Notes under the pieces: generated by a model
The model's input: only the letters and a program-made list of their open reading frames with translations
Told to the model about the DNA's origin: nothing
Databases searched by the model: none
From: Desulfobacteraceae bacterium
Lineage (GTDB): Bacteria > Desulfobacterota > Desulfobacteria > Desulfobacterales > Desulfobacteraceae
Length of the DNA stretch: 6,579 nt
Direction of reading: 5' to 3'
NCBI GenBank assembly: GCA_024225895.1
Contig: JAAEMC010000905.1
Span: 1-6,579 of the forward strand
Position numbers and translations under genes: made by a program
In this document: in pieces, positions 1-5,188 of the stretch
Numbering within the stretch: position 1 is the first letter of the stretch
How the letters are laid out: the number at the start of each line of letters is the position of its first letter

Positions 1-26
1 AAAGAATTTTATTTGGGCAACAGCCC

Positions 27-158
27 GTCAAGATGTGACCCCGCGGTACAATAGTGTGTTTTTAAAAAACTTATAGATTCCTGGCGAAATGCCTTCTTAA
101 TTCGTCAAGGTGTGGCCCCATTCATTCCATTCATTATTAAGGTGTGACCTCATTCAGT
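27..158. repeat. Three imperfect direct repeats, GGTGTGACCCC type
   Basis: Three copies are visible: CAAGATGTGACCCC at 29-42, CAAGGTGTGGCCCC at 106-119 and TAAGGTGTGACCTC at 138-151. The similarity of the last two extends to the right: 107-126 and 139-158 agree at 17 of 20 positions, both running into CATTCA. Spacing is irregular (77 and 32 bp), so this is not a CRISPR or an iteron array. The likeliest explanation is remnants of a REP-like or RAYT-associated palindromic family. That is inference, because no transposase gene is present. Confidence 0.55.
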
Positions 159-229
159 ATTACGGATCTGTATTGTGCTACCTGTGAAAGGATCGTTGGG
201 ATGGAAGATCGACAATATAGGAAAAGCAA

Positions 230-263
230 GACTTGAAAAGGGTGATACCCAAGCCTTTTTTTT
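230..263 (+). terminator. Possible factor-independent terminator (plus strand)
   Basis: GGGT (240-243) pairs with ACCC (247-250) around a GAT loop. CTT (232-234) can extend the stem with AAG (251-253) across a 5-nt bulge, and a run of eight T follows at 256-263. The stem is short and bulged, and no plus-strand gene is visible upstream, so it may be a remnant or may block transcription entering the convergent gene that ends at 303. Confidence 0.25.
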
Positions 264-302
264 ATAAACTGATTTTAATTCAAAGTTCTTGCTCAACCCA
301 AT

Positions 303-920
303 CTATGCACAAACAACACTTACAGTAGTTGTAACTACATGAACTACGTTTGCGCTATATGGGATACCCCATTTACTGTTGATAGTATAGGTAAATGCCG
401 AAGTTCCAGCGCCTGAAACGGTCGTCGCGGTACAAGTACAGGGCGCAGCACATGGTGCGCATGCAGACGCTTTTGCTGCGGCGATTTTTTGAAGATGTGT
501 GTGCAAGTTTTCACCAACAAATGCTGCTGTAACACCAACCTGCAATAAAGCACCAATGGTTTGAAATGGATTTATAAAATATACTACTAGCGTTGGAGAT
601 GTGGTGGTCACCGTAAACGTCCTGGTGTATCCGTTTACACATGGGGCTTGTTGTTTTTGGATAAACCCATCTGGGATATCTCCTTTGTAAAAACAATAAC
701 CCGTGATAATGTTGAACCGAGGGTCTTCAATAACTCCAACTTTTTTTTCTTCAATGTCAAACACTGATTCTTTTTTCAAAGGTGTATCGCTAATGACTTC
801 TGGCTTTCCATATTTGTCTTCCAGAAAATTCATTAAATTGTCTCCAACAAATTCCTTTTTGTGATGTACTGGTAGCTCTTCTAAGATCATTGGAATGATT
901 TCATTGGTTTCTTTAGTCAT
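303..920 (-). CDS. Unrecognised 205-residue protein with Cys cluster
   Basis: I do not recognise this protein and assign no function. The start is ATG at 920 because GGAG lies 7 nt upstream; the in-frame TTG at 926 sits only 1 nt from that GGAG. It ends with TAG at 303-305. Residues 1-70 are charged and helix-like (many Glu and Lys) with no signal peptide. Residues 99-119 are Thr/Val-rich and beta-like. Residues 117-137 are hydrophobic (NPFQTIGALLQVGVTAAFVG region) but hold too few strongly apolar residues for a confident membrane segment. A cluster C154-x2-C157-x3-C161-x-C163 follows an Ala/Lys stretch, then a Thr/Ser/Gly-rich tail to residue 205. Seven Cys in all (76, 94, 154, 157, 161, 163, 204). 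The cluster could bind metal, form disulfides, or be modified; none is shown. The gene stands alone between repeat-rich flanks. Confidence 0.75.
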   Translation of the reverse strand: MTKETNEIIPMILEELPVHHKKEFVGDNLMNFLEDKYGKPEVISDTPLKKESVFDIEEKKVGVIEDPRFNIITGYCFYKGDIPDGFIQKQQAPCVNGYTRTFTVTTTSPTLVVYFINPFQTIGALLQVGVTAAFVGENLHTHLQKIAAAKASACAPCAAPCTCTATTVSGAGTSAFTYTINSKWGIPYSANVVHVVTTTVSVVCA

Positions 921-1294
921 GATCAATCTCCATAGCAGTTAATGATTATTTACGGTTCAAAAATTACAAAAGCTTATCAATTAAGAGAACTGGGTGAATC
1001 AATGAAAATGAAAAACGTTTTAATGCTAATGGGTGCTACGACTTCTCTGATACTTCCGGGTACTGTCAGAGGACATGTTCTTGCAACGTGCTGGATATCC
1101 GGTCAGATTGAGAAACATAAATGAACAATAATATCCAGTATCAATATAAAAATAATCTGTAAAGGAATAGAGGGATTTACAGCAATTCCTTGATCAGAAT
1201 TAGAGCGGATACGGTTTTTAAAAGACCTGATGGTCACCAGAAACCTCCTTTGAGATTGACATTATGAAAAGAAGGGGTCACCCATTAAAGGCCA

Positions 1295-1344
1295 GGTCAA
1301 GAGAAAAAACACCTCCCCGTGAAAAGTCACCTTTTTTCTTGACC
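1295..1344. repeat. Imperfect inverted repeat, 13-bp arms
   Basis: The right arm 1332-1344 (TTTTTTCTTGACC) pairs with 1295-1309 (GGTCAAG then AAAAAA) with a 2-nt AG bulge in the left arm and a 22-nt loop at 1310-1331. It lies just after GGGTCACCC at 1275-1283. It is not placed behind a gene and ends in GACC rather than T, so a palindromic repeat element is likelier than a terminator. Confidence 0.5.
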
Positions 1345-1485
1345 CTCTCAACTATTTTTACCCATAGCCGGTTTTCATACCTTTTTCGCACCTGTTATTT
1401 CAACTTGTGGGTTTGCGGCTTACTCAAAATAATCCATGCCATTATCCACGGCAAAGAATCTATCAATAGATATTGAAGAAAAGTC

Positions 1486-1526
1486 TTGATTAATTAGTTT
1501 TTTATGATTATAAATCAAAATAATCA
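1486..1526 (+). promoter_or_regulatory. Sigma-70-like promoter with overlapping dyad
   Basis: TTGATT (1486-1491) and TATAAA (1509-1514) are separated by 17 bp, a good match to a vegetative promoter, with a predicted start of transcription about 20 nt before the regulator's ATG. The -10 box sits inside TGATT-ATA-AATCA (1505-1517). A second overlapping dyad pairs TGATTAT (1505-1511) with ATAATCA (1520-1526), centres 15 bp apart. AT-rich dyads over their own promoter are typical of self-repressing Lrp/AsnC regulators. Confidence 0.5.
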
Positions 1527-1541
1527 GAGGAATTATTAATA

Positions 1542-2015
1542 ATGAACAATAAAGATATAGAAATTTTGAAGATTCTTCAAAAGAACTCCAAGGCCACCAA
1601 CCCAACCATAGGGAAAGCTGTGGGATTGACTCCTTCAGCGGTTTTTGAACGGATCCGCAAACTTGAGGCACAAGGCGTAATTCAATCCTATCACACCCGG
1701 CTCAATCCCAGGGCTTTGGGTTTTGGGGTTCTGGCATTTGTGTTCCTGAAAGTGAGTATTGGTGAATCAGAAGTTGATATTGACCAGGCACTGGGCCGGA
1801 TTGATGAAATCCTGGAAGTGTATCATACTTCAGGGGAAGACTGTTATACGATGAAGGTGTGGGCTGTGGACACGGATGACCTGGGACGACTGCTCCTGGA
1901 AAAGGTTCACCCGATCAAGGGTATTCTGTCTACCAAATCCACTATTGTGCTCAAGAGTGTAAAAGAGAGTACTCATCTTCCTCTGAATCGAGATAATTTT
2001 AAAAATACATCCTGA
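1542..2015 (+). CDS. Lrp/AsnC family transcriptional regulator
   Basis: A 157-residue DNA-binding regulator of the feast/famine type, which usually forms dimers or octamers and senses amino acids or related metabolites. Residues 3-46 form the N-terminal winged helix-turn-helix: the opening DIEILKILQKNSKATNPTIG and then GLTPSAVFERIRKLEAQGVI are hallmark sequences. Residues about 64-140 form the RAM ligand-sensing domain, with the family turn TSGEDCYTMKV at 97-106 (G98, D100) and VHPIKGILSTKSTIVL later. Length is normal for the family (about 150-160). AGAGG at 1526-1530 lies 11 nt before the ATG, somewhat far. The overlapping promoter dyad suggests autoregulation. It sits 140 bp ahead of a FAD oxidoreductase in the same direction, a candidate target; the ligand cannot be read from sequence. 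Confidence 0.93.
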   Translation: MNNKDIEILKILQKNSKATNPTIGKAVGLTPSAVFERIRKLEAQGVIQSYHTRLNPRALGFGVLAFVFLKVSIGESEVDIDQALGRIDEILEVYHTSGEDCYTMKVWAVDTDDLGRLLLEKVHPIKGILSTKSTIVLKSVKESTHLPLNRDNFKNTS

Positions 2016-2021
2016 ACCGGG

Positions 2022-2078
2022 TAATTCGGGGGACCCCATACTTAATTCGCTGAAGTTTGTATGGTGTCCCCCGAATTA
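2022..2078. repeat. Near-perfect palindrome, 20-bp arms (REP-like)
   Basis: The left arm TAATTCGGGGGACCCCATAC (2022-2041) pairs with GTATGGTGTCCCCCGAATTA (2059-2078) at 19 of 20 positions, with a 17-nt loop. It begins 6 bp after the regulator's stop codon. No T-run follows either arm, so it is not a classic intrinsic terminator, although such a stem may stop transcription or protect a 3' end. The GGGGGAC(A)CCATAC core resembles REP/REPIN-type palindromes mobilised by RAYT (IS200-like) transposases; that link is from memory and no transposase is in the window. Confidence 0.7.
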
Positions 2079-2097
2079 TGAACCAGCGTGATTTTTA

Positions 2098-2122
2098 TAA
2101 TTGCCTTATATGAGGATAATTA
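2098..2122. promoter_or_regulatory. AT-rich dyad before the FAD oxidoreductase gene
   Basis: TAATT (2098-2102) mirrors AATTA (2118-2122) around an inner CCTTATATGAGG (2104-2115) that is itself symmetric at five of six pairs. A TATAAT sequence at 2096-2101 overlaps the left half but has no good -35 box 17 bp upstream. Size and AT-richness suit an Lrp-type operator, and the only regulator nearby is the Lrp/AsnC gene just upstream. Binding is inferred, not shown. Confidence 0.3.
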
Positions 2123-2155
2123 CCATTTAAGATAAACTTAAAAAAGGGGGGCTAT

Positions 2156-3472
2156 ATGCGAGTTGGGATCATTGGTGCCGGGATCGCCGGTCTTTCTGCC
2201 GGTTACAGATTGGCACAGCAGGGTGTCCATCCCGTGATTTTTGAAAAGGGGTCTTTTTCAGGCGGCCGGATGAGTTCCGATCGGATTGATGATTTTATCA
2301 TAGACAGGGGTGCCTATACCATTCCTGAAACCCATCATCATTTTCTAAACCTGATTAAAGAGCTTGGCCTGTCAGCCTCTCTGGTGGAAACTCCGGGCAC
2401 TTCTTCCACTTTTGTAAGCGGAGAGGAGCACAAAATAAAAATCGGTTCTCCCATGGACTTTTTTAAGTACAGGCTGCTGAACTTAAAGAACAAGAAAGAT
2501 CTTATCAAGCTCTTTCTCTATGCCAAATCCCTTGGAGAAAAACTCAACCTTAATGCTCCCACACAGAAAACCCTGGCGCTTGAAAAGGAAACCGTATCTG
2601 ATTACCTCATCAAAAATTACAGTAAAGAACTATTGGAAAAAATCGCCGGCCCGATCTTTGCGGATCTATACCTCGGTATTCCGGAGGATAACTCCAAAGC
2701 CGTTTTTTTATCTGCAATCCGGAATCTAACCCATTTTAAAATCTTTACTTTGAACACAGGGATGGGTGTGGTTGCCCAAAAGATGCAGGAAGGGCTGGAT
2801 GTCAGATTTAACACTGCCGTCCTTAGCATTCGTGAAAACAAACAGGCCGGCACCTATCATGTTGAAGTAGAGGGGGACCCGACTATTTATGAATTTGATA
2901 AAATCATCTTTGCCGTTCCTCTGCCGCTGGTGGTTGAATTATTTAAGGATCTCCCGGAATCCCTAAGAAATATTATAAAAAAGATTCACTTTACGCCTTC
3001 CATGGTTGTTGCCATGGGGCTGAAAAAACCGTTTGATTCCCATTCCTTTATGAATAACTTTCTCCGTGAAGAGATCCGGACACTGGCCACGGTGGTCCTG
3101 GATCACTTTAAAGGACCTGGCCGCATTCCCAAAGGAAAAGGCCTGGCCACTGCCATACTGACTAAAAATGCCAGTGAAGATCTGTTTCATAAAACTGAAA
3201 ACAAAATTACTAAAATTGTTTTAGACGAAATGGATTCGGTATGGCCGAGTTTTTCCAGCAATATTCTATTTGCTCGTGTGTACCGGTGGCCCTTTGGTGG
3301 GGTCCAGTTTCCTCCCGGTACCCTTGCGCAGCAGGTATCTATGCGAGAAGCGCTGGACAAACTGGATAAATCCGTGGCTTTTGCCAGTGACGGCCTTTAC
3401 CGCGCAAGTATGGAAGTAAGTCTCAGGACGGGGTTCAAGGCTTCTGAGCGTATCATGGCAGGAATTGAATAA
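2156..3472 (+). CDS. FAD-dependent amine-oxidase-fold oxidoreductase
   Basis: A 438-residue cytoplasmic flavoprotein of the amine oxidase / protoporphyrinogen oxidase / phytoene desaturase superfamily. The N-terminal Rossmann motif is G4-II-G7-A-G9-IA-G12 with an acidic residue ending strand two (E30), which binds the ADP ribose. The FAD-contacting G36-G37-R38-M39 follows. Residues about 90-290 form the variable substrate domain; RLLNLKNKKDLIKL (106-119) and LYLGIPEDNSKAVFLSA (171-187) resemble HemY-like proteins. The C-terminal FAD motif is FASDGLYRASMEVSLRTGF (409-427). AGGGGGG at 2145-2151 precedes ATG 2156. Length is normal, no signal peptide. Close relatives are often labelled protoporphyrinogen oxidase, but sulfate reducers usually make heme through the siroheme route, so I leave the substrate open. 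Preceded by the Lrp-type regulator and followed 124 bp later by an ABM protein. Confidence 0.9.
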   Translation: MRVGIIGAGIAGLSAGYRLAQQGVHPVIFEKGSFSGGRMSSDRIDDFIIDRGAYTIPETHHHFLNLIKELGLSASLVETPGTSSTFVSGEEHKIKIGSPMDFFKYRLLNLKNKKDLIKLFLYAKSLGEKLNLNAPTQKTLALEKETVSDYLIKNYSKELLEKIAGPIFADLYLGIPEDNSKAVFLSAIRNLTHFKIFTLNTGMGVVAQKMQEGLDVRFNTAVLSIRENKQAGTYHVEVEGDPTIYEFDKIIFAVPLPLVVELFKDLPESLRNIIKKIHFTPSMVVAMGLKKPFDSHSFMNNFLREEIRTLATVVLDHFKGPGRIPKGKGLATAILTKNASEDLFHKTENKITKIVLDEMDSVWPSFSSNILFARVYRWPFGGVQFPPGTLAQQVSMREALDKLDKSVAFASDGLYRASMEVSLRTGFKASERIMAGIE

Positions 3473-3495
3473 GATAGTAACGGCAATTATATCCC

Positions 3496-3511
3496 TGGCG
3501 TCAAATCTGCC
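3496..3511 (+). promoter_or_regulatory. Weak sigma-54-like promoter before ABM gene
   Basis: TGGCGTCAAATCTGCC keeps the GG (3497-3498) and GC (3509-3510) dinucleotides 10 nt apart, as sigma-54 requires, but the -12 box is CTGCC rather than TTGCA and the -24 box has GT in place of AC. The predicted transcript would start about 75 nt before the ABM start codon. No clear activator site was found upstream, so this may be chance. Confidence 0.22.
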
Positions 3512-3596
3512 TTTGATTCTGAATGTTTAAAAACAAATATAAACATGTTGCAGTTCAGCCGCAAATGTTCAACAGCATGAAAAAGGAGATCATGAA

Positions 3597-3902
3597 ATGA
3601 TAAACGTAATTGCATCAATACACATAAAAGAAGGTCAACTGTCCAAGTTCATTGAAATTTTCAAATCCAATATTCCAAATGTTCTTGAAGAAAAAGGATG
3701 TATAGAGTATGTGCCGACGATTGACTTAGCAACAGGCCTCCCCCCTCAAGAGTTGAACAAAAATGTGACCACAATCATCGAGAAATGGCATAATTTAGAA
3801 GACTTAAAAGCACACCTATCGGCACCTCATATGCTTGCATATAAAGAAAAAGTAAAGGATCTTGTTGAAAAAGTGTCAATAAAAGTTCTAGTGGAAACAT
3901 AA
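3597..3902 (+). CDS. ABM-domain (YgiN-like) monooxygenase-type protein
   Basis: A 101-residue protein of the antibiotic biosynthesis monooxygenase (ABM) fold, a dimeric ferredoxin-like alpha/beta barrel whose members include the YgiN quinol monooxygenase and heme-degrading relatives. Signs are the opening beta strand INVIASIHIKEG, the helix ending in GCIEYV (34-39), the strand IIEKWHNLEDLKAHLSAPHM (60-79) with E62, W64, H73 and H78, and a closing strand SIKVLVE. Length is normal for single-domain members. AGGAG at 3584-3588 lies 8 nt before the ATG. An earlier ATG at 3592 reads only ATG-AAA-TGA, overlapping the true start. It follows a FAD oxidoreductase, so a role with quinones, flavins or aromatic compounds is possible; many members are uncharacterised and the substrate is unknown. 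Confidence 0.85.
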   Translation: MINVIASIHIKEGQLSKFIEIFKSNIPNVLEEKGCIEYVPTIDLATGLPPQELNKNVTTIIEKWHNLEDLKAHLSAPHMLAYKEKVKDLVEKVSIKVLVET

Positions 3903-3925
3903 TCCGTTATTTAAGAGTGATCGGG

Positions 3926-3958
3926 AAAGGCTGTGCAGTCTTTAAATGGTATTTTTTA
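3926..3958 (+). terminator. Possible weak terminator after the ABM gene
   Basis: AAAGGCT (3926-3932) pairs with AGTCTTT (3937-3943), 7 bp with one G-U wobble, around a GTGC loop. A run of six T begins 8 nt after the stem (3952-3957). The stem is weak and the T-run is displaced, so efficiency is doubtful. It lies between the convergent ABM and transporter genes, where a terminator is expected. Confidence 0.25.
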
Positions 3959-4030
3959 CTCCTTCTTTTTTACTTTATAAATTATTTTCTTACTTACATT
4001 ATTATAGGTGTGTGGGGCAATAATGCACGG

Positions 4031-4939
4031 TTACACAAGATAGAGCAGAAAGGTAAGTGTGAAAAGGCTGAAAAGGGTGCTGAACATCACCGTTGTGGTA
4101 ACAAAGGCCGGGGCTACATCGTATTCGATGGCAATGATGGAACCCAAGACAGCCACCGGCATCCCTGCCTGCAGGATTCCGGACCGGATTTCAAGGCCGG
4201 ATAGCGAAAAGAAAGCAGTCAGCCCAACGGCGATTAAGGGGGCAACAATGAGTCTCAGGCCGGATGCAAGGACCACATCAAAGTTGAAATTGATCTTTTT
4301 CAATTCTGATAACTGCACTCCTAAAGTGACCAGCATTACCGGGATCATGGCCCGCCCTAAAAGCCCGGTGGTCCTGGATATGAACAAAGGGGGTTCTGTC
4401 TGGGCGATGTAAAAAAACAACGCTGGAACCATGGCAATAAGGGCTGGGGTTTTAAATACCGAAAGGACCGCTGACAGACCTCTTCCCCGTGCCCAGCTTG
4501 AAATTCCGACACAGATGATAAAAGCCACCATTGCAATGGTGACAAAATAGATGGTGGCAGATGTCAGGGCCTCTTGCCCCAGGCGGAATTCGATGAGAGA
4601 AAGTCCCAGGTTTCCGACATTTCCAAAGGTGGCAATAATGACAAAAGCGGCAATCATCTGCCGTGAACGGCCCAGTAGTTTGGCAATTATAAATGCTGCT
4701 GATGCTGCCAGAGTATGAGTGGCGGTGGTGTAAAGGATCATCTGTCCGGCCGTTTTTATGTCAATGGTGACACTGGTTAAGGTGTTAAAGACAAAACATG
4801 GTACCAGGATATAATAGGCGGTTCTGGACAAGGTTTTGGCATCAAGTTTCAAGCGCGGGCCAGTTATATATCCTAAAAAGACCAGGAAAAAAACCGGAGA
4901 GACCACATCAATAAATATTTTCAGGATAGACAGAAACAA
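4031..4939 (-). CDS. AEC-family membrane transporter (auxin efflux carrier type)
   Basis: A 302-residue inner-membrane carrier of the AEC family (Mem_trans domain), whose bacterial members move organic acids such as malate or malonate, amino acids or related compounds. About ten hydrophobic segments span the protein, in two five-helix halves joined by the polar loop near 148-155 (SSWARGRG). Family signatures are TFGNVGNLGLSL (104-115), AMIPVMLVTLGVQL (197-210) and QAGMPVAVLGSIIAIEYD (257-274). Length is typical (300-320). The start is TTG at 4939: AAGGA (4946-4950) lies 6 nt upstream, no in-frame ATG exists nearby, and the first membrane helix begins at once, as in relatives. It reads in the same direction as the SDR gene upstream, 249 bp away, so an operon is uncertain. 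The substrate cannot be told from sequence. Confidence 0.92.
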   Translation of the reverse strand: MFLSILKIFIDVVSPVFFLVFLGYITGPRLKLDAKTLSRTAYYILVPCFVFNTLTSVTIDIKTAGQMILYTTATHTLAASAAFIIAKLLGRSRQMIAAFVIIATFGNVGNLGLSLIEFRLGQEALTSATIYFVTIAMVAFIICVGISSWARGRGLSAVLSVFKTPALIAMVPALFFYIAQTEPPLFISRTTGLLGRAMIPVMLVTLGVQLSELKKINFNFDVVLASGLRLIVAPLIAVGLTAFFSLSGLEIRSGILQAGMPVAVLGSIIAIEYDVAPAFVTTTVMFSTLFSLFTLTFLLYLV

Positions 4940-4982
4940 GAGGGTTCCTTTACTGCTTTTTGTATCACATTCACTTAATAAT

Positions 4983-5028
4983 GATTGCCAAAATAATTTT
5001 TTGAATCACCAAATGGGGTATGGCAATC
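4983..5028. promoter_or_regulatory. Inverted repeat upstream of the transporter gene
   Basis: GATTGCCA (4983-4990) and TGGCAATC (5021-5028) form a perfect 8-bp inverted repeat separated by 30 bp, located 44-89 bp upstream of the transporter's start codon. The wide spacing suits two operator half-sites or a looping site better than an RNA hairpin. No regulator is identified and no confident -10/-35 pair was found. Confidence 0.3.
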
Positions 5029-5188
5029 TCCAAAAACCCGGTTCACAAACTCGAAGACTCAAGCCAAATATCTCAATTAAGTTTTAACAGAATGCATTTA
5101 TAACATTGAGTATAAGTCAACTTCCTTGTGAGATAAACTAAATAGGCTTCCATTACAAATCTTTTTAAAAAAAGGAGTGGTGGATCCC

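Larger units (their letters stand above)
1..302. other. Gene-free, repeat-bearing left flank
   Basis: I see no gene here. A frame open from the left edge closes with TAG at 52-54, giving only 17 codons that I do not recognise, so no upstream gene is called. A small GGGC-aaca-GCCC hairpin lies at 15-26. Three imperfect direct repeats of a GGTGTGACCCC-type motif and a weak hairpin followed by a T-run are listed separately. The stretch resembles debris of small mobile palindromes rather than regulatory DNA for the neighbouring gene, which starts at its far end and reads toward this region. Confidence 0.6.
921..1541. other. Non-coding stretch with hairpins and GTCACC repeats
   Basis: No convincing gene lies between the 205-residue gene and the Lrp-type regulator. 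It contains a 7-bp perfect stem CTGTAAA (1157-1163) with TTTACAG (1176-1182), three GTCACC copies (GGTCACC at 1232-1238, GGGTCACCC at 1275-1283, AGTCACC at 1325-1331), a longer imperfect palindrome at 1295-1344, and the regulator's promoter at its right end. A 40-codon frame from ATG 1002 begins with a signal-peptide-like run (MKMKNVLMLMGATTSLIL) but has no clear Shine-Dalgarno and no recognisable continuation, so it is not called. Confidence 0.55.

Noticed and set aside
27..158. CRISPR array or iteron origin
   Set aside because: Only three diverged copies with irregular spacing, no leader, cas genes or replication gene.
942..1124. Short plus-strand frame, with an internal ATG at 1002 beginning a signal-peptide-like run
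   Set aside because: No clear Shine-Dalgarno, no recognisable mature part, and it overlaps the likely promoter region of the divergent 303-920 gene. The apolar run could be chance.
1264..1476. 70-codon plus-strand frame between repeats
   Set aside because: It runs straight through the 1295-1344 palindrome, has no ribosome site and an odd composition, so it is most likely non-coding.
2156..3472. Naming the flavoprotein protoporphyrinogen oxidase (hemG/hemY)
   Set aside because: The fold fits, but many paralogues have other substrates, no heme genes are nearby, and the presumed host group usually makes heme by the siroheme route.
3592..3600. ATG-AAA-TGA overlapping the ABM start as a regulatory minimal ORF
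   Set aside because: The Shine-Dalgarno is too close to the first ATG (3 nt) and well placed for the second, so it is probably coincidence.
3917..4204. 95-codon plus-strand frame
   Set aside because: Its second half is antisense to the well-supported transporter gene and its first half is low-complexity Phe/Tyr/Ile from AT-rich spacer.
5160..5188. Terminator after the SDR gene (minus-strand run of seven T)
   Set aside because: No stable stem precedes the T-run on the minus strand; only a 3-bp pairing could be drawn.
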